Positions 46,480 to 57,790 of a stretch of 64,000 nucleotides of DNA are shown here, piece after piece. Source of the DNA: Deroplatys truncata (taxonomy: Eukaryota; Arthropoda; Insecta; Mantodea; Mantidae). The position numbers and the translations under genes were made by a program. Location: NCBI GenBank assembly GCA_030765065.1, contig CM060987.1, positions 74,348,557 through 74,412,556 of the forward strand, written 5' to 3'. Positions within the stretch are counted from its first letter, which is position 1. Every line of letters starts with the position of its first letter. Under the pieces are notes generated by a model. That model saw only the letters and a list, made by a program, of their open reading frames with translations, was not told the DNA's origin and ran no database searches.

Positions 46480-46965
46480 AAAAGATGTTCAAAATGCCGA
46501 CCTTTGACTTCGAAGTATAGTTGATAGCGTAGTTGCAATGATTGCTAAGTTATTTAAAAAATACCTTGCATGTCACAAACAGCATTATATGCTACTAACA
46601 TCCTGGCCTTCAGCTCCTCTTCACTATTAACTGTCGTCTCATACACAAGAGTCTGAACACGTCCCCAAAGGAAAAAATCCAAAGGGGTTAGATTTGGTGA
46701 ACATGCTGGCCATGATTTCAGTGCTCCTCTACCAATCCAGCGATCAAAATACATTACACTTTGGAAATCCCTTAGGTCACCAGGATAATGTACAAGTGAC
46801 CCATTGCCTTGGAATGACATTAACTGGCATATTCCTAAAGAAGTATGTTCCAGAAGTTCTGGCAAAGTATGTTGTAAAAACCATAGGTAAACATGGCCCA
46901 TCAAATGTGGAGGTAGTAAATAGGGCCCTATGAGTATATCTTTCACAGTGCCAGCCCAAATGGCC
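46480..46965 (-). mobile_element. DDE_3-type transposase fragment
   Basis: On the minus strand one open frame of about 135 codons reads KDILIGPYLLPPHLMGHVYL, LQHTLPELLEHTSLGI, RWIGRGALKSWPACSPNLTP, LDFFLWG and EEELKARMLVAYNAV. This is the DDE core of a transposase type frequent in insects (IIGPYFFDGRLTGxxYLxFL...RWIGRGGPVxWPxRSPDLTPLDFFLWG). The second catalytic box QHDGAPAH is changed to QGNGSLVH, losing the Asp, while the last Asp in LDFFLWG remains. No ends were found; it abuts repeat H at 46968. Confidence 0.8.
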
Positions 46966-46967
46966 GC

Positions 46968-47582
46968 CCATCCCAAACTACCCTTTACATGGAACATTTT
47001 TCAAAATGTTTGATTTTCTAAAAAATGGCTCTAACAATTTTGATTAAAATACCATATATTAAAGATATTTACATGACAAATAAAATGTATATCTTGAATT
47101 TTATGGGAATGGCCTGTGAAGTCCTCTTCAGGAATTTTGTGTAATCGTGTATAACTGCTAAACATTAAGCGATGGATGAAAACATACTACACAAAAAATG
47201 TAAATCTCTTTAAAACACATGATTTATTTGAAATAACTTTTTTGGTAGCATAAGCCATTTCTGAGATATTGATTATTAATGGTTTGAATGGTTCATTACT
47301 TGTTATTCTTTTAAAGTCCTGTCAACATTCAGTTATTTTTCACGATTGCATGCAAACATATAGAATTTTAAGGTCAGCGTATAGCAACCAGTTCTTAAAC
47401 ATTTGACTATTGCTATTCCCTTTGTATCTATAATGAAATGTGTAAGTAGATATTTTTGCAAGGGTTTATTTGGATTAAAGTAAAGTAGCTAGAAAAATAA
47501 GCTTTAGTAAGATTAGTTTGTATACCCAGTAATAAATGATAGAGGATAGAGAAAGTCATGTGAATGTATCACAGATTTTTTT
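46968..47582 (+). mobile_element. repeat H, 3' part
   Basis: It starts in the middle of the element (CCATCCCAAACTACCCTTTA, CATGGAACATTTTTC) and runs to AGAGAAAGTCATGTGAATGT then ATCACAGATTTTTTTT. The left half is absent; transposase sequence abuts it directly. Confidence 0.75.
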
Positions 47583-47722
47583 TCATTGACAAAACTGACC
47601 AATGTTTTAATTATAATTCAGGACTTTTCAGATAGCCAGGCAACACATTTCTAGTTATATTTTCTTTATATTAAAAAAAGGTTTGGAGCAGGTTGAGGTA
47701 CTGAGATGTATGCAATTATGTC
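47583..47722. other. short spacer
   Basis: About 140 bp without a recognised feature between repeat H and a SINE. Confidence 0.4.
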
Positions 47723-48038
47723 GTCCTCCATGGTGTAGTGGTTACCATGTTAGCCTCTAGTTCCCAAGGTCATGGGTTCAAAAATGGCGGAGGGCAATGG
47801 ATTTTTTTGGCATAAAAATCCTTAGCATGGCTTCCTTCGGAAGGGAAATAAAGCTGGTGGTCCTGTGTTGTAAATTTACAGCATGTGAAAGACCTCAAGC
47901 TAGATAAAAGAGGCCTTTCAGCAAAATTACCGGTCTTTCTGCTGTGGTCCTTAGCATCACATTCTTTCATATAGAATGGGATGCTAGGACCACAGTAGTT
48001 AAAGAGCGTTCATAAATAAAACTCGATTTCAGTTTTCA
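47723..48038 (+). mobile_element. tRNA-derived SINE S1
   Basis: Head GTCCTCCATGGTGTAGTGGT (A box) with a partly lost B box (ATGGGTTCAAAAATGG), then AAATCCTTAGCATGGCTTCC, TTCGGAAGGGAAATAAAGCT and an inverted pair CTGTGGTCCTTAGCATC / GATGCTAGGACCACAG near the 3' end. It ends CATAAATAAAACTCGATTTC. The 3' hairpin is best preserved in this copy. Confidence 0.9.
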
Positions 48039-48717
48039 GTATACAATTGCTTTCAACTTCCCATTTTAGTCTGAATTCAGCACCTTTATGGGCACACAGA
48101 TTCAGTCAGATTACAGCTGTCATTACCCTAATTTAACAAAGGATAATCAGTCTGTACATATTGCATTTAATAAAATGTATTGATTTATTAACAAAGGATA
48201 AACAAACTATCAAATTAATATGGTCACATAGGATGTACTTGAATGGATACCAACTCTTTGTGCACAGCAGTTACAGGAATGCATGATTAAATTCACCAAT
48301 TTCGAAACCTATTGATTGTGTATATAGTTGTTAACCACTTGCCTGCTATTGCTGGAATTCTATCTTGGATTTCTGCTTGGCAAAAAAGTGCTTCAGGTGT
48401 GCATGCTAAGGGTATAGATACAAACCTGTTTGCTCATCCTTTTAGTAGAAAAACAGTTCACCTATTCCAAAAATGTTGATGAAATGGGCACACATTTCAC
48501 ATATCTTGTTTGATTTGTACAAACTGCTCACCACAAAGGTGAGAGGTGTACTGACAGTCTGGAGAGGAATGAAGGGAAGATAACCACATTATTACTTCGG
48601 TGACGTTATGATCACTGTAATTACTACATTAAAAATCGATATTTACTGCAGATGCAATTTGTATTCAGCATTGCAGGTATAAGAGCATGTGTTTTCTAGA
48701 ATATATATGTTATCGGT
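48039..48717. other. spacer, nothing recognised
   Basis: About 680 bp with no recognised gene or repeat. Confidence 0.4.
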
Positions 48718-48895
48718 CTGGGTGGCTCAGTTGGTTAGGCACTGGCCTTCTGATCTCAAGGTTGCGGGTTCAAACCCAGCCTAGACTGATGGTTTTTAAG
48801 TGTGCTTAAAAGCAACAGCTCCATATCAGTAGATTTACTAGCACGTACTAGCACTGATGCTGGAATTCACAATGTCATTAATAAACATATTATTA
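48718..48895 (+). mobile_element. tRNA-derived SINE of a second type
   Basis: Its head GGTCTGGGTGGCTCAGTTGG TTAGGC has a good A box and GGTTGCGGGTTCAAACCC a perfect B box. The body starts TTTTTAAGTGTGCTTAAAAG and continues to AATGTCATTAATAAAC, followed by an ATT-rich tail. The acceptor and anticodon stems do not pair fully and the body follows without a terminator, so a SINE is more likely than a tRNA gene. Confidence 0.65.
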
Positions 48896-49496
48896 TGATT
48901 ATTGTTATTACTATATGTGTAAGCCTAGTTGATATGTCAAAATCGACGTCAGTCCCTGATATCACTGCAGTTGCTGATTCTACAAATACCTCTCATGAAT
49001 GGAGTACAGTACTTAATAATATGGCACGCTTAGATGTGTGCTAAAAGATTAACTAGGTATTAAAAAGATGAATTAAAATATATAAAAACTAGAATATAAT
49101 TGAGCACATATCATGTGAACAGTATGACTCCAGTAGTTTCATTAAAATGATAACTGAAAACTTCATAATTATATTCAAGTTTGCACATTAAAGAAGGAAC
49201 TCAATACTGTGAAAATTAACTTATCCAGAACACAGTAATGTAAATCACAGAAGTTGTGTCAATTCAGTCCAATAAAGGATATATATTAGGAAACTTAAAA
49301 ATTTTACTGCTATTTAGAATATAGCTTCTTGTTCTCATTACAGCTGTGCAGTTTTGGGGTAATCATAGTGCTACACTTTGGAAGAAGTAAATGTTGAGAG
49401 TTTCATGGTGTCAGAGAAATATTTATCATCTATACAAATTTAGAAAACACTTAAGTGCTGTTAATATGATTGTATTGATTAAGCTTAGTTATCTAA
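48896..49496. other. spacer, nothing recognised
   Basis: About 600 bp with no recognised gene or repeat. Confidence 0.4.
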
Positions 49497-50795
49497 TATA
49501 GAAAATATATTACATTTGACCTAAAAATTCGATATTACAATTTAACATGTTTTACACCCCTCCCCCAAAGAAAAAGAAGGAGAAGTTTTAAGTAATGGTC
49601 TGTGTGTCAGTCTATTTACAACATACTCAAAAATGGATAGTACAAAATTTCATTGTTAAATCAGGTGCCTTTTAAGAATGCAGGGCAAAGATTTTCGGGA
49701 AATTACCCCTATCCCAAACAATCCTTTACTTGAAGTATTGTTTGGTATTTTGTTAAAAATTATCTGATGATTTTGATTAATATATTGTATATATGAGATA
49801 TTGGAATGTAGAATTAAAATACAGTGCCTTTGGTTTATACATAGTCTACTACACTGTGCGGTTTTCTGTCCCTCAACTCCAGTGTTACTTACTCATGAGT
49901 ATTAGCAACATATATGTAATGCGTACTAACCTTGTTATAAGTGTTGTTGAAAATGGTGTCCATCAGTGCAAGGACATTCTTGACATCATTGGATAAAATT
50001 ACCATTCACACGTATAAATTTTTTTGCGTAATGTTTATAATTTCTGCTTTTATATTGTCCTTAAGTTTGTCTATGGTGTGGGGATTGTTCCTAAACTTTA
50101 TTTTTTAGTGTGTAGCGATCCTGTTCTAAATTTATTAACCAAACGCCTCACAGTGTTTCTACCCAGAACTGGATAACCAGGAAATTGTTGCTGAAATTGT
50201 CTACACACCTGTCTACATGAATCAGTTTTCACTGTGTATCGTACATAAAGATATGCTGTTCAAGCGTGAATTTGTCGGCAGGCATTTCCATGGACTAATA
50301 AGAGAATAACGTTCCTAAGGAAATCACACAACACACATAGTGTCGAAACACTTCACAACACAAAGACAAAGCAAAGACTGAGACAGCTCACAGCTCATAA
50401 ACATACCCTTGACATGTTCTGTGCTGCTTCTGCGCAATAGCATAATACCAAGGTCACTGCTGTTTAAGCCGATATGCATATAACGTAGTTGTGCCTTGGC
50501 ATAAAACGAAGGCACCGTATAATTATATGTTGAGTTTTCTGTAAATGCCCTGTAAAGTCCTCTTTATTCTTATTGAATTTTGTGTAGGTGGGAAACTATT
50601 AGAGATAGACAAAAACTTACTGTGAAAATATATCTAGAGCTCATTGAGATATACATTCATATCTGATAAAAAAAGTTTGCAGTATTAAGCATTTGCGAAA
50701 TATTCAGTGTTTTTAGTCTAAATTTTGCATCATTTTAAGTTCTCTGAAATGTTAGGTAGCTATTCTTTTTTGCTCATGAGTTCATGCAAAGAGTG
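49497..50795 (+). mobile_element. repeat H, diverged copy split by a mariner-type element
   Basis: The left part (49497-49821: CTAAAAATTCGATATTACAA, GTGTGTCAGTC, CCCAAACAATCCTTTACTTG) and right part (50518-50795: TGTTGAGTTTTCTGTAAATG, TCCTCTTTATTCTTATTGAA, GAGATAGACAAAAACTTACT, TTCATGCAAAGAG) are colinear with repeat H. The 3' hairpin end is missing; another element begins at 50796. Confidence 0.7.
49822..50517 (-). mobile_element. internally deleted mariner/DDE_3-type element
   Basis: TA flanks both ends (49820-49821, 50518-50519). The left end AGTGCCTTTGGTTTATAC and inverted right end GGTGCCTTCGTTTTATGCC match. On the minus strand the transposase N-terminus is readable (MPADKFTLEQHIFMYDTVKT, SCRQVCRQFQQQFPGYPVLG, RNTVRRLVNKFRTGS: a helix-turn-helix region, about 50290-50105). 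It then jumps to a C-terminal piece (DKLKDNIKAEI, VKNVLALMDTIFNN-like, to about 49920). The DDE core is missing, so it could only move with help from a relative. Confidence 0.75.
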
Positions 50796-51475
50796 CTGTA
50801 CTTTCCAGCATACAAGATGCACCCCATTTTTAAGACATGTTTTAGGGAAAAATTAATGTATCTACTGTAATTCAAACAATTGTAACAAATATGTGTAGAA
50901 ACTGAAATTCCCACTTGTCTGTTGTAAAATCCAAGTAAAGCAGTTCAAGTTTTGGCCATTTAGCAGTTCCGCTTCTTAAATTATGTTTGCGCAAGCTACT
51001 TTCTTTAAAACTTCTTCCTGATTCTGCCAAGTTTTTATAATTTTCTCAGTTGGAGGTGCCCTGAAATGCCTTTCTGCAGCCCTGTTTATGTGTACTTCAA
51101 CATATGCAATCACTTGTAGCTTAAATACAGTAGTATATCAATGCCAATTTTCAGCCATATTTGGCCAATTACCGTAATTTAAGACACAAGTGGATCTTTG
51201 CGTTAATCACAACAATTGAAGTTTGAATGAACAATATGAAAATCATTAATGACAATGTGTGTGTGCATGCCCTGAACTTTATACAACTGGAATGCTCTCA
51301 CCTTGCAAGGAAGCTAACTAGGAATTTCTTCAAATCAAAATATACCAATTTTGAAGAAATGGAGGCAGTAAATAATTTGCTACTGGTGTATAAGAGGCAC
51401 CCTGTTTTTGGATGTATTTTCAGGGAAAAAAAGTGCATCCTATCCACTGGCAAATATGACATGTAATATCAAGTC
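50796..51475. mobile_element. candidate non-autonomous DNA element with TAAGATGCACC-type ends
   Basis: The block CATACAAGATGCACCCC...TTTTAGGGAAAAA at 50810-50863 recurs as TGTATAAGAGGCACCCTG...TTTTCAGGGAAAAA at 51386-51430, and GTGCATCCTATCCACTGGC near 51435 is its inverse. Such GATGCACC repeats occur at the ends of some widespread DNA elements. Family not assigned. Confidence 0.4.
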
Positions 51476-51724
51476 TTAACATCATAGAGGTACTTTTCTT
51501 TTTTAATCTTTTTTATAAGTCACTTTAACCTAAAGTCATATTGCGACTTTTACAATTATTATGCGTACATAGAACATTGGTATAGAATAAAGCATTATAT
51601 ATATTTTTACATCTTTATACACCATATACTTGTTTAAATAATTGACTGCCAACCTACCTTCCTGCATACTGTTATATTACTTACAACAGAATTTAATTTT
51701 TTTTGGGGGGGGTTCAGTTCTCTT
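51476..51724. other. short AT-rich spacer
   Basis: Nothing recognised. Confidence 0.4.
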
Positions 51725-52915
51725 TTTACTTTCTCTACCACATATATAGTAGATAGAGAAGATATTGCATTCCATCAAAAAATTTGATACCAAGATTTCA
51801 AAGAAAATACATATTTTGGGGCCCCTGAATATTTTTTTTAAAAAACACATTTTTAGAAAAAGGTGTGCGCGTGTGTGAACTGCACAACCCAAAAACAAAA
51901 ACTTGGAGAAACCCCAAACTTGGTATATAGGTTCAGTACCTTCCAAAAATGCGACACAAAGAGAGAAAATTTATTAACAAATTCATCTTCCCCCAATTGG
52001 AGGCTGCCATAAACAAAGCATATTAACCAAACAAAACAATACTGTTTCAATAAATGAGTTCTTTAGTTTATATTTTCTGCAAGACATTACAAAAGTGCAT
52101 GGCATAGTACCCCTTGCTCCAGTTAGTAATTCAATGATTTTCAAGAAAATCCCCCTAGCCCAAATACCCTTTACAGTTATTGTAAAACATGACAGTCCCC
52201 CCCACTCCTGAAGTGCAGCTGCGCAATAGCACTGACAAACCCACTTGCATAATAAGAGAGGTGGGAATCAGCGACTGCCTCCAAGTTCTGATATACTTCT
52301 GGTCCCTTGCTCCCCCACCACTCTCACCACTTCTCCTGTCTTGAGCAAATGGAGTGTCACAACGTTTTACATGAGCTGTACATGGAACTTTGTTTGAAAT
52401 TTTTATTTTTTTAAAAAATGGCTCTTAACGATTTTGATAAAAATACCATTAAAGATATTTACATGGCAAATAAAATGTATATCTTGAATTTTCTGAGAAT
52501 AGCCTCTGAAGTCCTCTTCATTTGGAAGGAGTTTTGTATAATCTTGTATAACTGCTAAACATCAAGTGATAGACGAAAGTGCAGTACACAAAAAATTGTA
52601 GATCTCTTTAAAACACATAATTTATGACAAATAACTTTTTTTGTTGCATAAGCCATTTCTGAGATATCCGTTATTAATGGTTTGAATTTTCATTACTTTG
52701 TCATTCTTTTAAAGTCCTGTCTATATTCAGCTGTTTCTTGCAATTGCATGAAAACAGTATGGAATTTTAAGGCCAGTGTATAGTTTCTAGTTCTTAAACA
52801 ATTGAGTATCGCTCTTTCCTTTGTATCTATAACAAAATGTGCAATGTAGCTATTTATGCAATAATAAACGATAGAGAATAGAGAAAGTCATGTGCGTGTG
52901 CCAGATTTTTTTTTA
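51725..52915 (+). mobile_element. repeat H, diverged copy with two internal insertions
   Basis: It starts TACTTTCTCTACCACATATA and ends GAGAAAGTCATGTGCGTGTG CCAGATTTT. Inside, unrelated stretches lie at about 51965-52135 and 52168-52378, the second GC-richer (CCCCCCACTCCTGAAGTGCAG). The microsatellite has shrunk to GTGCGCGTGTGTG. Confidence 0.75.
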
Positions 52916-54328
52916 AGTTTTACTTTTTTTGGCTGGTTAGATTATAGTGGTTGAATGAACATATGAAATGAAGGCTCAAATGAGGCTGGGACCCACAGAG
53001 CTTAAGAGTTAACCTACGTTTGTCCTTTAGAGATAAGAAAATACCAAGAAAAGAAAACATTAACTAGGTAACTCATCCCAATCAGCATTTGAACTGATTC
53101 CAATATGATCCAGCATAAATGGTGACCAAATACTAATGCAGGAAGTAACATAAAATTAAATTCTTATTACAAGAGAAGGTATGGAAAGAACTGCAAGAGA
53201 AATGGTGACAACCACACGTTAAGATTTTCTGTAACAGCAATATAAGATTGATTTGAACCTCTTCTGAAACTATAGCTAAAAGTTAATAGGGCCCATTTAA
53301 GGAAGTAGGAGATGGCTGTACAAAAAAGTATATAAAGCATTTTAATATGTTCCCCTCCTGGAAATCAAGATTTATAGGAAATAAAATTAATACTGTTATT
53401 GCAAGAATTATTTTCATTTATTTGCATCTTGCAAGTGCCTCTGTAGTATGAAGATTGTTTTTTGCTCCACATTTTCCTGTGCAATTTATGTGTAGACAAG
53501 GTGTAAGAGAGTTGCAACCAAACCAACAATGTGTGATTTGCATAAAGATATGAATAGCTCACTTAAGTATATGTTATGCATTTATTATTACTCATTCATT
53601 ATTAGAAGGTGTGTATTACACTCTTCATTGAGTTTGCCTTGCTTCAGTCTCATCAGGGTATTTTATCAAACTAGTAGTATTAATATCATATTAAGTCATG
53701 ATACATATATTCAAAGTTCTTAAAATGTCAGTTACTACAACATTCATAATTCATTTTATGTTTGTGCCTTTATTTGTAACAGTTTGTAATGAAAAATCAC
53801 ATTTCTAATCATTCTAAAAGAAAAGGGGGATACTTAATGTGTATTATGTTCATTACTTGCTATGCATTGTTTCTAGATTGCTTTTGATATGAGCTTTGTC
53901 TGGAGTTTTGCATGTAAAGGCATTCTTTCATACTGTATTTAAAAATGTGTTTCAAGCACATTTATGTTTTTTATGAGAACTATTATTGTCATTTTCATAT
54001 GATAATAGCATATTAATTACCTTTTTTGTTTTGGATTTGTAGGACACTTATAAGACTTGAAACTGAGTATGCAATTTAAAATGTGAAGCTGCCATGTTTT
54101 TTTTCATACAGTGGTAATGGCTACTCATTTGTAATAATATTGTCATTGACACACAGACAGACATTTTTGATGCACCTATTCACATTCTGCTTATCTGAAG
54201 TCAAAAGTGATTAAAGGGTTTTAATGGACTTAGTTAACAGAATAAGTGTTAATGTACGAAATAAAAAGCAGCAGTAAAATGATAATAATGCAATATTTGT
54301 AAAATAAATATTTTTCCATTTGTTGCAG
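52916..54328. other. intron or 5' flank sequence left of the RFX exon
   Basis: No repeats or upstream exons were recognised over about 1.4 kb. It ends in the pyrimidine-rich tract and AG acceptor of the exon at 54329. Confidence 0.5.
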
Positions 54329-54449
54329 TGTCTGATACAGACGCAGTGGGGTCAGACACGGTGGCTGCACAGGGGGTTCATCCCACCTATGTGCAGTATG
54401 TAGAAGGCTCAGCTGACCAAGCCATCTATGCTGCCACAAATGGCCAGAT
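54329..54449 (+). CDS. Rfx: RFX1/2/3-type transcription factor, internal exon (N-terminal region)
   Basis: This is an internal coding exon of 121 bp. It follows a pyrimidine-rich tract ending in TTGTTGCAG and is followed by GTAAGTATTT, both good splice signals. It starts with the last two bases of a codon and ends with the first two of another. The 39 whole codons contain PTYVQYVEG followed by AIYAATNGQM, which match the PAQVQYVEG...YTNG segment of vertebrate RFX2 and RFX3. In that family this stretch lies in the Q/S/T-rich activation region before the winged-helix DNA-binding domain, which binds X-box promoters, notably of cilia genes. The AT junction codon joins the first G of the exon at 59981 to give Met, then AYPVY. 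GC content and codon use stand out from the AT-rich surroundings. Family assignment is by recognition of the motif; which of RFX1/2/3 cannot be said, as an invertebrate would usually have a single gene. Confidence 0.85.
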
Positions 54450-54662
54450 GTAAGTATTTTGTTATTACAAGGTTTTATTTCACAGATTTATTGACTTATT
54501 TGTTTATCTCTTATTGTGTTTATTACATTCTCTGCTATTTACCAGTAATAGGCAGAGGAACTATTATATTCCACTAAAAATGTATTCATATTTCGCCAGA
54601 AATGCAATTTTTGAGATCCCCTGAGCCCAACAATTTTTTTAGAAATAAATCCAAAAGGCGAG

Positions 54663-54806
54663 GAGTGAGTGAGTGAGTGAGTGAGTGAGTGAGTGAGTGA
54701 GTGAGTGAGTGAGTGAGTGAGTGAGTGAGTGAGTGAGTGAGGGAGGGAGGGAGTGAGAGAGTGAGTGAGTGAGTGAGGGAGGGAGGGAGGGAGGGAGTGA
54801 GGGAGT
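54663..54806 (+). repeat. (GAGT)n microsatellite
   Basis: About 145 bp of GAGT units with GGGA variants towards the right. It occupies the site of the repeat H internal microsatellite, 200 bp downstream of an RFX splice donor. Confidence 0.95.
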
Positions 54807-55164
54807 CTGGTGCCTTCCAAAGATGTGATGTGAAAATTTCCATGAAAACTCCCTCATCCCAAATACACTTTACATGCAACATTTTTCATTATTTTTTTTT
54901 ATTCACACAAAAGTGGCTCTAACAATTTTGATTATGCAACTATGTGTTTAAGGTATTTGTCTGACTGCAAAATGTATACCTCGAATTTTCTGCAAAAGCC
55001 TGTGAAGTGCTCTTCTTTTGAATGAATTTTGTGTAACTAGTAATCCATAAGACACACACAAAAGTTTTCTACATGGATAAAAGCATACAATTTATGTCAA
55101 CTTTTTTGTGAAATTTACAGTTTCCAAAATATTTGTTGTTCTTTGTTGAATTTTGCAATTTATA

Positions 55165-56340
55165 TTAATGTTATAAAGAGAGAGAATTTTTATGTATGCA
55201 TGTGTGTGTAGGGTAATTTAAAAAACTACTCTACCAATTTTGAAAATTCTTTCATCATTCAAAAGCCCTATTGTTTCTCATGGACATGGTCTGTAAAACA
55301 CTTTGTAATTTCAATTCATAAATTACTAAAAGATTGGAAAGGATTTACAAAGCCTATGCACCAGAATACAAACACAATGGAATTATAAAGGAACATAGTT
55401 ATATGCGAAAAAGCTCTGGCACTTTCATTGATTGTGTTGGAGTAGAAAATAGTATAATACTCCACAGAAAATGAATGTAAAATAAGACGAAGCTGCTGAT
55501 AATAATTCTGAACATAAACCATAAATAGTCACAATTTAGCAACTAAGAAAACAAAAGACACAATAAGACAAAAGAGAATTCAGTCTGCTTACAGTATTAT
55601 AATATGCATGTGATACCAATGCTAAAATATTTTAATAATTCTGATGTAAGAAAGTTTTTCTTTGCTTCCTTTTACTTATGTTGTAATCAAGTTCGCTAGT
55701 GTGTAATGCTAAATAATTGTATAACGGCAAAATGACTAACATTATAAATCAGTTAACTTATATTTTATAGTTAACAACTGAAAGGATTGATGGCAGCAGA
55801 CTGTCTTTTCCAAAGAGGTTAACTTGGTGGCCTGGGAATGCACAATTCTCATATTCACATACTTTATTTCATTGTGTATGTTAAGGATTTCTGCATTATG
55901 AAAACTATGTAGTTTGTAAGTTATTAAATATCTATGGGACCCAAGAGAAGGCCTAAAGTTTTGAAATTTCACCTACTCCAATTATCTAAGAATATTATTG
56001 GACCATTCCAACCGATGATTGTTTCACTTCCAAAGAGTGCATAATAGGCTTTAGAGTATTTCCAGAACTAGAAAAACTGTCAGGGGGAAGTTAAGGAAGT
56101 CAGATGTTCTGCTGATGTTTCACATTCTTTTGCCACAATATCAAGAGCCTTTTAAACTTTATTAGAATAGCTAGGGCTGTATGAATTTACAATTATAAGC
56201 CTAAAGGGGAGGATGCGCTATAAAAATCTTCAAGATAATTTTAGAGTAATTTCATAAAGAAGATAAATGAAATTCGTTAAATCGTCATTTGAGTTTAAAA
56301 ACCTAAGCATGCGATGTGTGGAAGCCAGCTAATGCTTCAT
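55165..56340. other. unidentified insertion within repeat H
   Basis: It begins near ATAAAGAGAGAGAATTTTTA with TGTATGCATGTGTGTGTAGG and ends near AAAACCTAAGCATGCGATGT GTGGAAGCC. No coding sequence or matching ends were seen. The start resembles elements that open with a GTATGTATGTGTGTAGG-type run in insects. Confidence 0.35.
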
Positions 56341-56466
56341 ATTTTTAAATTGCTTGCTCACATTATTTTGTTTCCTGTAAAGACTATGTAATATCAAACC
56401 AGCATATAGTAGCCTGCTCTTTTAAAAATTGATTATTTCTTCACGCTTTGTATCCCCCTTCCATCT

Positions 56467-56490
56467 ACACACACACACACCGCACGCATG

Positions 56491-56533
<43 letters not shown>

Positions 56534-56551
56534 GCATGCACACACACACTT
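56467..56551 (+). repeat. (CA)n microsatellite
   Basis: CA units with CGCACGCATG interruptions at both sides. Confidence 0.95.
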
Positions 56552-56605
56552 GTGCATGCGATAGTGGCTAGCAAAAGTTATGTGAATGTAACACCTCAGA
56601 TTTTT

Positions 56606-57189
56606 ATCCGCTTATTATGCATGGTTCCACTTTGAGCCTACATCAGCAATAAAATGCATACACCAGTGAATCACAATAAAGAAAGGGGATGAGAAGAAGT
56701 AGAAGAACATAATAATTTTGCTTTTTCTATGACTGATTATGATCTAACACAAGACAAAACAGAGAAATTTGATTGAAAGAAATTTTGTTTTTAGTAATTA
56801 TCTGTTGCACAATCTTAATGATTTGCTTCTGTGTTCATACCTCAGCAATTAAAGCATCACAAAACATTTAAATGCTTTCAGTGTTTCTGTTTAATATAAT
56901 GTAAAGCTGAGAATTTTTGCACAGTTTTAATGAAATGAAGTACCTACATACCCAGTTTCATAAAGCAGTGCGGCTCAGAGCTCAGTTTTGAGTTTATAGA
57001 ATTTAATTTATGAGATTTTAACATTTTGGTGCTCCTGGTTCTAACTGTAGTAAGGATAATCTTTTGAGGGTAATTTGGAAAGAAACCTCCATTCTTTTAT
57101 GGAATGCTCTTTTATTTTTGGAGTTTTTATTTCACACAGGTGAAAATTAACCCTTTAAATTGTTTTAAGATAATTTCCATTCACATTCA
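56606..57189. other. intron sequence, nothing recognised
   Basis: Lies within the RFX intron. No repeat recognised. Confidence 0.45.
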
Positions 57190-57790
57190 GGCATTTTTCA
57201 TTCCTCTTCGCAAGCTTTGAAATCCCCCTGCATGTAACTCTGCCGCCTGTGGTTGTGGCTCTCCTTGAGCTCCTCATCCACTTCAAACCGACAAGACCCA
57301 AACCATTTCTTCATGTTTGTGAACAGATGATATTCACTCTGAAGCCAAGTCAGGGTTATATGCTTGATGATCAAAAACCTTTTACTCAAAGTGTTGCAGG
57401 AGATTTTGGGCATGTGCAACAGCATGCAGCTGGGCATTATTGTGGAAGAAAACTACCTCAGAACTCGGAACTCGTGCCATGTTTGTTCTGAATTTCTCCC
57501 TTAAGTTTGGTTAGTGTCTGACAGTAGACATCAGAGTTTATTGTTATGCTTCATTCCAAGAACTCCAACAACAATACACCTTGCTTGTCCAAAAAAAAAA
57601 GTTGCCATAAGCTTCCTTGTTGAAAATGTTTGGAGACAGTTTTGTGGTTTCATAGGAGATTTGGTGTGACTCCATGTTTCAGCATATGGGACCCACATCT
57701 GATCTCGCATTACATTCTGCTTGAGAAAGCTTTCTCCATCACTCATAGCTTTGAAGAAATGTAGCACTGTTCCCATATTCATTGTTTTTT
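57190..57790 (-). mobile_element. mariner transposase fragment in the RFX intron
   Basis: On the minus strand, 57782-57531 reads FFKAMSDGESFLKQNVMRDQ, MWVPYAETWSHTKSPMKP and TFSTRKLMATFFFGQ, aligned with the mariner core VTGDETWV...SxxWRHTxSP...QTLSxRKVMxTVFWD. Then 57500-57198 reads NNAQLHAVAHAQNLLQHFE, DHQAYNPDLAS and YHLFTNMKKWFGSCRFEVDE, aligned with DNARPHTA...HPPYSPDLAPSDYHLF. The first catalytic box is MRDQMW instead of TGDETW. Frameshifts are present between the pieces. No terminal repeats were found. Confidence 0.75.

Larger units (their letters stand above)
54517..56605 (+). mobile_element. repeat H, diverged copy in the RFX intron
   Basis: The left part (54517-55160) starts TACATTCTCTGCTATTTACC and has AAATACACTTTACATGCAAC, GTGGCTCTAACAATTTTGAT and TTTCCAAAATATTTGTTGTT. 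The right part (about 56345-56605) has TCAAACCAGCATATAGTAGC and ends AAGTTATGTGAATGTAACAC CTCAGATTTTT. About 1.2 kb of foreign DNA separates them. The microsatellite is (GAGT)n instead of (TG)n, and a (CA)n tract lies in the 3' part. Confidence 0.65.

Noticed and set aside
48718..48790. Possible functional tRNA gene
   Set aside because: Good A and B boxes, but the stems do not pair fully and a SINE-like body follows.
54539..54882. Minus-strand frames with SLTH or HSLT repeats
   Set aside because: Translation of the (GAGT)n microsatellite in all frames.
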